From NCBI RefSeq assembly GCF_949987535.1, contig NC_080073.1, positions 94,775,344 to 94,839,343 on the forward strand: a stretch of DNA of 64,000 nt, given 5' to 3'. This DNA comes from Balaenoptera acutorostrata (taxonomy: Eukaryota > Chordata > Mammalia > Artiodactyla > Balaenopteridae). Position 1 is the first letter of the stretch. Every line of letters starts with the position of its first letter. The position numbers and the translations under genes are program-made. Shown here piece by piece: positions 35,100-45,679 of the stretch. Under the pieces are notes generated by a model. That model searched no databases and had not been told where the DNA came from. It saw only the letters and a list, made by a program, of their open reading frames with translations.

Positions 35100-35571
35100 T
35101 GTGACAGGTTGAACTATGTCTCCCAAAAATTCATATGTTGAAACCCTAACCTCCAGTATCTCAGAATGTGACCTTATTAGGGAATGTGACCTTATTAGGT
35201 CACATTCAGTATCTCAGAATGTGACCTTATTAGGTCACATTCAGTATCTCAGAATGTGACCTTATTAGGGAATAAGGTCATTGCAGATGTAATTAGTTAA
35301 GAAAAGTTATACTGGAGTAGGGTGGGTCCCTAATCCAATAGGACTGGAGTCCTTGTAAGGTGGCCATGTGAAGACAGAGACATAGGGAGAATGCCATGTG
35401 AAGATGGAGGATTATAGTGATGCATTTATGAGCCAAGGAATGTCAGGATGGCCGGCAGAGGAAGAGATGAGGAAGGATTCCTCCTCTCCAGAACTGTGAG
35501 ACAATACATTTTGTTCTTTCAAGCTACCCAGTTTGTGGTACTCTGTTATGGCAGCCCAGGGAACTAATACA
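35100..35571 (+). mobile_element. MaLR-like solo LTR with internal expansion
   Basis: TG...CA ends, flanked by a perfect 5-bp duplication GAGAG (35095-35099 and 35572-35576). Landmarks: AAAAATTCATATGTTGAAAC and GTGGGTCCCTAATCCAATAG, then ACAATACATTTTGTTCTTTC. It contains a tandem block at 35154-35269, listed separately, that is not part of the usual LTR. Confidence 0.85.
35154..35269 (+). repeat. Tandem and palindromic block inside an LTR
   Basis: The unit CAGTATCTCAGAATGTGACC plus CTTATTAGG occurs three times (35154, 35207 and 35242) with a fourth partial copy between the first two. Two junctions form the palindrome AATGTGACC-TTATTA-GGTCACATT. Confidence 0.9.
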
Positions 35572-35576
35572 GAGAG

Positions 35577-36048
35577 CTTCAGTGACTTACCCAATGCCAG
35601 TAATGAGTAAATGGCAAGTTAGGGTTTGGATGGAGGTCACCAATTCTGAAGTCCAAGTTTTTAATCAGCACCCCTCATTGTCGCCTTGAGAACAGTTTCT
35701 GCTTTACATTATACAAAAGAACTTTCCCACTTTTACATATCCTTCATAATTACCTCTTATTACTCATGTCTGGTAGTAGTGTAAAACAATTTACCAAACT
35801 ATCACTTTATGGATAGTAGCCCAGAAGGAGTCATACATACTAAATATAGATGTACATTTTTTAGCACCTTTGAGAGTGTTTTTGTGCACAGGGAGACTAT
35901 TCAGAGATTTACTTTGTTTTTTAAAGTCAATATTTAATGTATTAAAATTACAGATTATAAAATCTAATTTTAAACTTTAAAATTCAGTTGACTCATTATT
36001 CTATTTATAAGTCAAATTAAAAAAAATTGTTTTTACAGAGGCCTATCA
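35577..36048. other. AT-rich unique sequence
   Basis: No feature recognised. Confidence 0.5.
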
Positions 36049-36064
36049 AGAAAAAAAGACCCCA

Positions 36065-36230
36065 GGGACTTCCCTGGTGGTCCAGTGGTTAAGACTCTGC
36101 CCTTCCAGTGCAGGGGGTACAGGTCTGATTCCTGGTCGGGGAACTAAGATCACACATGCCACATGGTGTAGCCAAAAAAATAATAATAATTAAAAAAAAG
36201 AAAAAGTTTGATCCTCACTTAAAAAAAAAA
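36065..36230 (+). mobile_element. Short tRNA-derived SINE, older type
   Basis: Starts GGGACTTCCCTGGTGGTCCA and contains GATTCCTGGTCGGGGAACTA and CACACATGCCACATGGTGTA, then an A-rich tail. Flanked by AAGAAAAAAAGACCCCAG and AAGAAAAAAAGATCTCAG. Half the length of the CHR-type copies and more diverged from them. Confidence 0.85.
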
Positions 36231-36550
36231 AAGAAAAAAAGATCTCAGCCTTAGAATTTTGAAACTTTGCCATTTCTAAAAACTCTACCACAAGAAGGAG
36301 GAAGAGCACTGGGGACTCATATGCCTCAGTTCCTTAATCACCCAAGTTACAGGCTTTCTCTTGCATCTGCATCCCCATGACTACCTTTGAGCTCTTCCAA
36401 GGTTGGCCTGTGGTCAGCAGGGGAGGAGGACCGGGGAAGAAGAGAGATACGATGTCGCTCAGTAGATGGGGCCAAAGTGGAACTTTTAGACCAAAGGTAG
36501 CAAATTTCAAAAAAGCTGTTTGAAAGGGGTGCTAAAGATCAACAGTTGAG

Positions 36551-36854
36551 GGCTTCCCTGGTGGCGCAGTGGTTGAGAATCTGCCTGCCAATGCAGGGGA
36601 CACGGGTTCGAGCCCTGGTCTGGGAAGATCCCACATGCTGCGGAGCAACTAGGCCCGTGAGCCACAACTACTGAGCCTGCGCGTCTGGAGCCTGTGCTCT
36701 GCAACAAGAGAGGCCACGATAGTGAGAGGCCCGCGCACCGTGATGAAGAGCGGCCCCCGCTTGCCGCAACTAGAGAAAGCCCATGCACAGAAACGAAGAC
36801 CCAACACAGCCAAAAATAAATAAATAATTAATTAATTAAAATTAAAAAAAAAAA
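36551..36854 (+). mobile_element. CHR-type SINE with target duplication
   Basis: Full-length: GGCTTCCCTGGTGGCGCAGT through ACAGCCAAAAATAAATAAAT and tail. Flanked by AAAGATCAACAGTTGAG (36534-36550) and AAAGATCACCAGTTGAG (36855-36871), one mismatch. Confidence 0.95.
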
Positions 36855-37094
36855 AAAGATCACCAGTTGAGAAAGGTTACTGCATTTGTCCAGCTAGACT
36901 TTTAGGATATATAAAAGGGTCATGATCTTTTCCTGGAGGAGGAAAGTGTTAAGGATCTCTCCGTTAGCTGCAATTTTAATATTTAGACTATGAAATGTGG
37001 AGTTCGTTAAGAGGGAGGGGGTTCATCTCCTCCTCATATTTCCCCCTTCTGTGGATGCAGGAGGGCAAACATGTACACCTATATTTTATTAGGC

Positions 37095-37610
37095 TATGAT
37101 AGGCTCTTATACTGGTGGCTTCAACCTACTCTCTCCTCTTGGCATCCACGCCCTTGGGTTTTCCCTTCCCCCTGACCCTGGGCTAGCCCTGGAAATTGTT
37201 TTAACCTATAGAATGCTACAGAAGTGGTGCTGTGTCCAACTCCAGATTTAAGCCTAAGGAGATCTAGCAGCTTCCATTCTGTCCTCTTGGGAGTGCTGAC
37301 CCACCGTTAAGAAGTCCAGCTACCCTGCTGGCGAGACCAGGGGGAGAGGTCACGTGAAAAAAGAAAGGTCCGGAGAGTTAATGGAGAGAGAGAAGCCCAG
37401 CCTTCGCAGCTGAGTCCTGCTCCTGTCTGAGCCACTAGCTGAATGCAGCCATGTGAGTGACCACCGGCGAGACAGCAGAAGGATGGCCCTGCTGAGTCCA
37501 GCCCAAACTGCAGAATCATGAGCAAATAAAATGGTTCTTGTTTTAAGCCACTAAGTTATGGGGGCGGTTTGTTGCTCAGTGATGGATAGTTGGCACTGGC
37601 TGTAAATGTG
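37095..37610 (+). mobile_element. MLT1-type LTR
   Basis: Landmarks in order: ATTGTTTTAACCTATAGAAT, AATGCAGCCATGTGAGTGAC, CAGCCCAAACTGCAGAATCA and GAGCAAATAAAATGGTTCTT followed by TTTTAAGCCACTAAGTTATG. Confidence 0.8.
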
Positions 37611-37652
37611 CCCTTCCAAGGATTAGAACTGTTCCCCTTTATTGTAAGAGAC

Positions 37653-38096
37653 CATTATGGGTTGAATTGTTTCTCCCCAGAAGACATGTTGAAGTCCCAA
37701 CTCCCAGAACCTGTGACTTTTTTTCCTTGGAAATAGGGTTGTTGCTGATGTAATCAGGTTAAGGTGAGGTCATTAGGGAGGGCCCTAATCCAATATAGCT
37801 GGCCAACTTAGAAGAAGAAGAGAGAGACACATAGGGAGGATGCCAGGTGAAGGTGGAGGTAGAGATTGGAGTGATGCATCTACAAGCCAAAGAATGCCAA
37901 GTGTTGATGGCTGTCCTCAGACGCTAGGAGTGAAGCATGAAACAGATCCTCCTTCAGAGCCCTCAGAAGGAACCGACCCTGCTGACAACCTGATTTGGGC
38001 CTTCTAGCCTCCAGCACTGTGAGAGAATCCATTTCTGCTGTTTTCATCCACCCTGTTTGTGGCACTTTGCTATGACAGCCCTAGCAAACGAATACA
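37653..38096 (+). mobile_element. MaLR-like solo LTR
   Basis: Begins near CATTATGGGTTGAATTGTTT, contains GGAGGGCCCTAATCCAATAT and AGAATGCCAAGTGTTG, and ends GCAAACGAATACA. The right flank is GAGAG, the left AGAGAC. Confidence 0.8.
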
Positions 38097-40286
38097 GAGA
38101 GTCTTGAAGACAATAGACATGGTGAGAAGAGGGGAAGGAGGGTGGGGCCAGCACACAGGGCCCTGAGCCTGAGCACCTCCTTCAAGTCTGCACCTGAGGT
38201 GCCTAGCTCACCTCACCCTGGTCCCTAGCAGCATATGATGAAGTAAAGATGATAAGAATCCTAACTAACATTAGCTCTGAGGTTTTCTAGTTTATTCCAG
38301 CTGTCCTGAAGTTACTTCTTCTGTATCTCCGTGGAGTTTCTTCCATGTTCACCGTGGACTCCCCTGTCAGTCAAAGATGGAACAGGATCAACTCTCTTGT
38401 AGGCTGAAGCCACCACAGGGTGGTGAAAGCTGCCTCCTCTGAGTGACTTCAGGGCTGTCAGGGCCAACTTCGCTGCCGGTAGTTAACAGGTGGCCAGGGT
38501 TTGCTGTCTCTGGGTCTCCATTTGCATCACGGGCCAGACTTGCAATGAGATGTCGCTATTCCCAAGGGTAGTGAAATGAACACATAGTCATCAGGGGTGA
38601 TGAAGAAAAACTGCCTGGGTGAGAGGCAGTTATTTTTCCTCCTAATGTTCTTTTACAGAGAATCAGACTTCTGGCAGGAATAAATATGTTGGGGCACCCA
38701 CACCCACTCTTTACAAACCCTGGAGGATAAGTGACCTTTGGTAATGACAGCACTGTGTCCTCCAGGTACTAGAGGAAGAGCTGGACTCTGGATCTCCTCA
38801 TGATATTTGCATGTATTTTGAGCCATTTGGTCAGTTGAATTGTGGATCCCTGGCTTGTAGATGCATCACTCATGATCATTGCAAGGGCCTCAGGCCATTT
38901 AAAACAAATTTACTTAACATTTGCTTTGAGGTTTCATTTTCTTTCTTTCTACTTTGCCAGAGCTCTGAGGGTGGTACAAATTACATGGTTGCCATTTGCA
39001 TACATGTTGGAAAACTTGTTCTTTAGAATGAGAATCTTGGCCTGAAACTATGTTAAGAGAAATTTCCTAGCAAGGAAATTCCCTAGTGAGACTATTTCTG
39101 GAGCGATTTTTTGCTGTAATAATAGGATTGCCATCCTGCAGGGGAGAGCCTCGGGCCATCCAGAGACTAGAAGTATTACAACTAAGTCATGGGAATATCG
39201 CATTGACCAAGGAAGTTTAAAAGAGTCAGTTGCCAGGTTGTGGGGGGGGTGGGCGGCAGGTTTGATAACGTCACCACTGGGTGCTGTGCGGGATGGCACT
39301 GGGTTCCCTGAACGACACCGCGTACAAACAGGGCAAAGCACACGATGAGAAGCTGCTAGATTAGAAAAGCCAGACACAAGCAAGCATTTTTTTTATCTGT
39401 TCCCTTGTCCCCTCTGTGCCCAAGCATGCTGCTGAGTGTTATGCATTGTATTCACAGGGGCCATGGAAAACCCATCTGGCTGTACCTAGAATTTGTGACC
39501 GGATGGAGGAAGCAGCCCGCTGAAGCGCGGGCAGCCTTTTCTATCACAGCCCCCTGTTGTGAACTAGAGGTAGGGAGGGGCTGGATGAGGAAATGGCAAA
39601 GGTGCCAAGATCCAGGGCTGATGTTCTGTTGGGGAAGTACCTTTAGCAGCTGCATCACCCTAAGCTTTTCCCTTTTAAGTCAGCAGTGACCTGATTTATC
39701 AATACCAAACAAAACCTTCCGGAGAAGTAAGTAATTGGTACAAATCCAATAAACTAAAGTAAACCCAAAGCTCTCTTAGAAGTTTCAATACTGAGAACGA
39801 CTTTCACCTTAAAATCATATGTTTAAGTCGATTGCACAAATACACATTTCAAATTGTAGTGAAAAGGCTATGTTACAGGCAAAATACCAAATATGCAGAC
39901 ACGTTCTTAACATAAGGGTATTGACACTAGTGTTCTGATTCTCTTAAGCCTTTCTGTATTTAATTCTGAATTTTTAATTCCCCCCAGGTTGAAAAACACT
40001 TATTCGTTTAAGGAAGGTGGTCACCCTACCAGTTCACCAACATTCTCTACTGAGGGAGACTTACAGCTGAAGGCTGCCTGGATTCTCATTTGTGACCCTG
40101 ATGGAACGTGCTTGGTTCTTGCTATTCCTTTATGATTCCATGACAACAAGAGAGCAGTGGTCTCCTTGGATTTAAATTATGCACCTGACCTAATTCTTCT
40201 CTACTCCAGCAGGAGTAGACGGGAGGCCCCAGCTCCCACCTCACTGATAAACTTTAGATGTGTGAATGTATTTTTCTTGTAACCCT
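38097..40286. other. 2.2 kb of unique sequence, nothing recognised
   Basis: Only short open frames without protein features. No repeat recognised by eye. Confidence 0.5.
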
Positions 40287-40332
40287 GGAGACCTTTGAAC
40301 GTGATGGGTTCCTATCATGTTCGAAGGTCTCC
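40287..40332 (+). other. Near-perfect inverted repeat / RNA hairpin candidate
   Basis: Arms 40287-40308 and 40311-40332 are 22 bp each and separated by TT. Nineteen positions are Watson-Crick; the other three become G-U pairs in the plus-strand RNA and would be A-C mismatches in the minus-strand RNA. A diverged pairing continues a few bases outward. It could be a MITE-like relic or a small hairpin RNA precursor; no element was recognised. Confidence 0.75.
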
Positions 40333-40974
40333 AAGGCTCATGGAACCTTCCATTCTTTCATATTTAAAAAAGAGATGACATAACCCTTTCAGATACTGAA
40401 CATTATAGATAATTAAATTTTGTATTTTTAGATGATTTTCAGTGACTGAAGGTTATTACTTATGAAGCTGGTCAACTGATATTCTCTTTCAGTCAGTCAG
40501 TGCTTTTCAATTTTTAATTTTCTACATTCTGTATTCTTCATTGATTTAATAAATGAGCCAACAACAGCAATAACAAGGCTCAATAAAAATGCATTCTATT
40601 CACCTGCTTTTACAGATTAAAAAAAAACCTGTTAATTCTCACTTTTTGCATCTCACTATGGACCCCATGGCTTTCCAGATTTAATGTATATCAGAGGGCA
40701 CAGTCATTAATCTCTTTTTGAGGCTTAAATCGTGTCAGCTTTGGCAAGTGAGACCTTTTCATATGACTTTTTCAACTTGTTTTGCTGAATAACATATGAT
40801 CTCATTTCTGGCCAACTTTTAAAATCTTTGAACTTGATGGAATTCTGAAAAGTTTTTTTATAAACTTCTTGCCTCTTGAGATCATGCCACTCTTACAGAT
40901 ATTACAGTGGTAGCGAATTGAATTTTGGATTTCTCTCATGGCTTTATCTGATTGAAGAGTTCCAGTTTTCAAGG
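40333..40974. other. Unique sequence, nothing recognised
   Basis: AT-rich; no recognised feature. Confidence 0.5.
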
Positions 40975-41205
40975 TCATTCTGCTGACAGGACGGACACAC
41001 CTCGGTTTGAAACCCAGCATTACCACTTGTCAGCCATTCCTGGGCAAGTTTTGCCTCCATTCTGAGCCTGTTTGCTCATGTAAACATGTAGATAATATTG
41101 ATACTCATTTTAAGAGGTTTAATGAGAGGATTAAGTAAGATAATGTATATATAGTCTTTATCACTGTGCTTGGAACATATAATTTAATAAATGGTAGCTG
41201 TTATT
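40975..41205 (+). repeat. MIR SINE
   Basis: CTCGGTTTGAAACCCAGCAT, GTTTAATGAGAGGATTAAGT, and the 3' end CTGTGCTTGGAACATATAAT followed by AATAAATGGTAGCTGTTATT. Confidence 0.85.
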
Positions 41206-41289
41206 GTTAATATTATTTTATGTAAAAATGAACTCAGATGAATTAATGAGTAATGTCAAAATGTGTGTTCATGTTAAAGACTAAACATA

Positions 41290-41898
41290 TATCACAACCT
41301 AACTGTCCATCAAAAGAGGAATGGATTAAGAAGATGTGGTGTATATATACGATGGAATACTACTCAGCCATAAAAAAGAATGAAATAATGCCCTTTGCAG
41401 CAACACGGATAGACCTAGAGATTACCATACTAAGGGAAGTCAGTCAGACAGAGAAAGGCAAATACCATATGATATCACTTATATGTGGAATCTAAAAAAA
41501 ATGATACAAATGAACTTACTTACAAAACAGAAATAGACTCACAAACATAGAAAACAAACAAAACAGAAATAGACTCACAAACATAGAAAACAAACATAGA
41601 CTCACAAACATAGAAAACAAACAAACTCACAAACATAGTAGGGGAGGGATAAGTTAGGAGTTTGGGATTAAAATATACACACTACTACATATATAATAGA
41701 TAACCAACAAGGACCTACTGTATAGCACAGGGAACTATACTCAATATCTTATAATTTCCTATATTGGAAGAGAATATAAAAAAGTATACATATATATATA
41801 ACTGAATCATTTTGCTGTATACCTTAAACTAATACAACATTGTAAATCAACTATATTTCAATAAAAAAATTTTTTTAATTAAAATTAAAAAAAAAAAA
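41290..41898 (+). mobile_element. 5'-truncated L1 (0.6 kb) with internal tandem repeat
   Basis: ORF2 end (CTAACTGTCCATCA, ATGGAATACTACTCAGCCAT) and 3' UTR to AATAAAAAAATTTTTTT. Perfect 14-bp duplication AAAGACTAAACATA at 41276-41289 and 41899-41912. The 3' UTR contains a local tandem expansion of an ACAAACATAGAAAACAAAC-type unit at about 41515-41640. Confidence 0.93.
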
Positions 41899-41912
41899 AA
41901 AGACTAAACATA

Positions 41913-43780
41913 GACTTTCACATACATTTCACTCTTCCCCAACCTCAGGCTCCTGCCACCCTGGCTCCTGAGGAGAAGTGTTTGCCCCCCTTGGAGAAAG
42001 TCTAGCATGAGATGTTAGGTGAGCCAACGCAGAGTGTGAAAGAATTCACAGAAACATTCGCAAGAGGAGAAAAAGAGTTTTAATTCACTTTCCAAGAGAG
42101 GAAAGGGGCCAGACGCATGGAGTGGCTTTGGCACCGAAGGGTGGGCCTTTGAATCTTTTATTGGGCTTCAAAGGGCAAGCTGCAGGAAAGAGGGGGTGGG
42201 TTCATATCTGTTTTGGTCCACAGCTGTATCCAAGCTGGCTGTGCTTCTATAGGATGTGGTTTTTCTGAGAATCTGTAACTTTCTGTCTTCAGTAACTTTC
42301 CAGTCCTTGGATGTCTGAAACAGACTTACTAGGAGCCCTGGACAGGCCGTTACTCGATTTTGAATCATGTTAGGTGGGTTTACACGAGATGTTACCTCAT
42401 GTTGAAATTCCACAGCCTCCGCGAGAAGTCAAGAGTTTCAGTGTGTCTCTGGTTTTCTGAAATTTCTCCGGAGGGAGAAAAGACATGGAAGCCTGGCGGG
42501 CCTCCGAGCTGGGAGGCGGGTTGGGCGCTGGGGGCTGCCGGAGGGCAGTTTGGAGCTTTAAATAGAGAAGCTTCAGACTTGAGTCACGTGTTGCTTATTC
42601 TCAATTTAGCCAAGGATCGTCTCTTGTTTCCTCTCACCTCGTTCTTTGCATTAGTCAAATGCTGTCTCCTTCAAAGCCATCACATTTCATCCTCCCTTGC
42701 TGTCTTGGAAACAGTTCCTCTTTTCCAGCTCCTCTTTTTGATCTCTCTGCCTTCTTTCAACCTCTTTTTAAAAATAAAAACAACATCAAATGAAAATCCT
42801 GAGTCCTAAGAAGTCTTCCTTGAAAAATGCAAAGATTTACAAATATGCATATTTACTAACTTTCTCTTTAGGAGTGAAACAAACTCCCCCTTTTTAACTT
42901 TTTTTGTCGGTGCATTGTTTTCTCTGTTTCTGATCAAATGCAAGACCACCTCTGTTTTCTTTTGTGGCACCTAGTATGTTTGATTGACTGTATTATTTTA
43001 GTACATTTATATTAATGTTGAAATTAATTGGGGGCATCTGCCCCATCTCTGACTGACAGCTTCATGTAGAAGCTGAATATATACACCTCAACCACACACC
43101 ACTCTGCCATATGATAGAAAGAATTCCACGTTTCAGGTGGTGAGCTACCCATCTTAAGTAATATCTCATATAGCAAAATTCTGGTACAATTAAGCCTAAT
43201 TTAAGGCCCAACATATAATAAGCTGAGCTTTGAGAAGACTTAGGATAATTCTATTTCACATCTGAAAGCATTCTCAGAGATCACCAAAGCCTTAGATTCT
43301 TGGGGGATAATTCATTTAATTAAGAGAGGAAATTAACTCGATAGCCAAAGCAACTTCCCATTTTACAAAGGATATAGAAAATTCCTCTAAAACATGACAG
43401 GTTGATAAAAATTGATGTGCACACATCTCCATGTCCATTACTGGTGTAGCTAAGGACACCTGCACACAAAGCCTCTGGGCTCTGTGGTAGATCAGTGGCA
43501 GCGGATTGGGGTCCCTGTCCTGGAGATGTGCCCATCTTGTTCTCTTGTCATCAAACTGAAGACGTGGCCTAGTGGAGACGCTCCCTCTAGGTCAGCGTGT
43601 AATAAATCAATAAATCATTAGCCAATCAAATAGTGTCACTCCTGGCTGAAAAACTGCTAAGCAGAACTCAATTTCTCCGAGCAGACTGGTAAGAAAGGCC
43701 GAGGACGCTTATCCTTAGCATACAATGTAGTGTTTTCTACAGCCTCTCCGTATTCATTATATCTTCCTGGTGTTGGATGC
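41913..43780. other. Mostly unique sequence; possible LTR-like part
   Basis: 42010-42190 has the look of an antisense LTR end (TTAGGTGAGCC start, CTTTTATTGGGCTTC as a reversed polyadenylation region), but I cannot name a family. A short GC-rich patch lies at about 42410-42560. The remaining sequence shows nothing. Confidence 0.35.
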
Positions 43781-43795
43781 CGGAAGCCTCTTTTT

Positions 43796-44132
43796 TTTTT
43801 TTTTTTTTTTTTAAAGGATTTTCTTATTTATTTATTTATTTATTTTTGGCTGTGTTGGGTCTTCGGTTCGTGCGAGGGCTTTCTCCAGTTGCGGCAAGCG
43901 GGGGCCACTCTTCATCGCGGTGCGGGGACCGCTCTTCATTGCGGTGCGCGGGCCTTTCTCTATCGCGGCCCCTCCCGTCGCGGGGCACAGGCTCCAGACG
44001 CGCAGGCTCAGCAATTGTGGCTCACGGGCCCAGCTGCTCCGTGGCATGTGGGATCTTCCCAGACCAGGGCTCGAACCCGTGTCCCCTGCATTAGCAGGCA
44101 GATTCTCAACCACTGCGCCACCAGGGAAGCCC
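43796..44132 (-). mobile_element. CHR-type SINE with internal duplication
   Basis: Antisense copy with a long T-run, flanked by CGGAAGCCTCTTTTT at 43781-43795 and 44133-44147 (perfect 15 bp). A segment of about 22 bp (CTCTTCATCGCGGTGCG and CTCTTCATTGCGGTGCG) is present twice in tandem near 43907-43950, making it longer than the other copies. Confidence 0.95.
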
Positions 44133-44147
44133 CGGAAGCCTCTTTTT

Positions 44148-45679
44148 AATAACTTAAAGCTTCATGTGTCACATCCTGTCTGAATCTCAGGGTTTCTGGA
44201 AGAAACTGAAAATAGGATTCAAAAAGCCAGGTTTCCAGTAGTCCTGTATCTTTGCAACCTGTGTTCCCTTTGCTCTGGAGAAAGGACACTGACAGTCAGT
44301 GTGCTGTATGCACCACTAGAGGGCACTTTGACACTTGCTTTCGAATCTACAGTTTTTCAGACGCCCCAGATTGCAAACATCTGTATCTGCTGTTGTGTCT
44401 ACACATTAGTAACGTTTCATAGTTGCTCTAATGAAATGCTCTCCCTGTCCAACAATGACACTCTGCGATTCTTAACAAATATTGGTTGATGATGGGGATA
44501 GTTGCAAGAGAGTCTAGTTAATTAAGAGGAAATTGATAAAGGTGTTACACTCCAGTGGTGGGCAGAATTTTAAAGGCAGGGATTAGAAAAAAACTCAGAA
44601 GAGATGCTGCCTATGCTTTGATTGTCTGCCTTAGTAGGAAAGCACACGGAATAATACTGTGATTTACCAGACAAATAGGGCAGACTAAAGCGTAAGCCCC
44701 ATCTGACACAGACGTATGGCTGGCAGTCATCAGATAAATTCAGATCCTGCTGAGGAGGAAGGGCAGACAAACACTGGGATTATATATATATCCCAAAGAA
44801 CTTGGGTTAAATAGGTCTATTGAATACTACAGGGAAGAAAAGAAGGGCAGTAAATTTAAAAGGGTTTAAGGTCAGCAGTGTTCTCCTACCCCCTCCCCCA
44901 ATAGTCTAGAGATCATCTGAGGCCGGGGCTAACTAAGCAAACATCAGAAGTAGAGGTGGGTTATGATTCCTTCTTTTAGACAGAAATGACTAATATTTGA
45001 AAGGACAGTGAGTGGAGAGTTGTCACCATACACATACTTACTGAGAAACTTGAATAAACACTCAACACAACAAAAACAAAGAACTGGGAGTTGGAAATTT
45101 TGGAGAATGACCACAGAGCACTGCATAAAAGAGATACACCTCCTTATGGTGGTGCGTGATCTTGAACAACCCAGCCTCACCACTCTGACCGCCTGTCTCA
45201 ATACATTGTCTCCATCCCTTCCTGTTTCCAGAACACAGACCTCATCCCTGACCTCCTTGACTCCAGGAACAATCTATTCACTTAGAGTCTCAACTTACAT
45301 TCCCCTTGACAAAAATTCCATGTATCATCTGTGACCTTGGGCATTATGGCTAATTTTCAGGTTACCTCCTCTCAATGCACCTGATCTGTATCCCCATTCC
45401 CATAGACTGCTTCAGTTGCAGTGGTCTCCCTATCTCCAACCCTGTCTGTACTGGCCTTACAGGTGAGAGTTTTGGAAGTCAGGGACACCTGTTTTTTGTA
45501 TTCTCTCATAAACCTAGCAGAGGGTTTTTGCATAAAATCAATATTTCAGATTTGAAGTAGAACTTAATGGTCATCTGGTCTACCCTTCTATTAGACAGTT
45601 AATGTTGAATGCTCAATGACTATTAGGATCCTATCAACCTTTAAAATTTCTTTTATGAGATGTTTAAATAAAACTACTA
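44148..45679. other. Unique sequence, nothing recognised
   Basis: Contains the CTCF-like motif at 44313-44326. Otherwise no exon or repeat recognised. Confidence 0.5.
44313..44326 (+). promoter_or_regulatory. CTCF-like motif
   Basis: CCACTAGAGGGCAC matches every position of the vertebrate CTCF core consensus CCASYAGRKGGCRS. It lies in unique sequence, on the plus strand. Binding is not shown by sequence. Confidence 0.5.
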
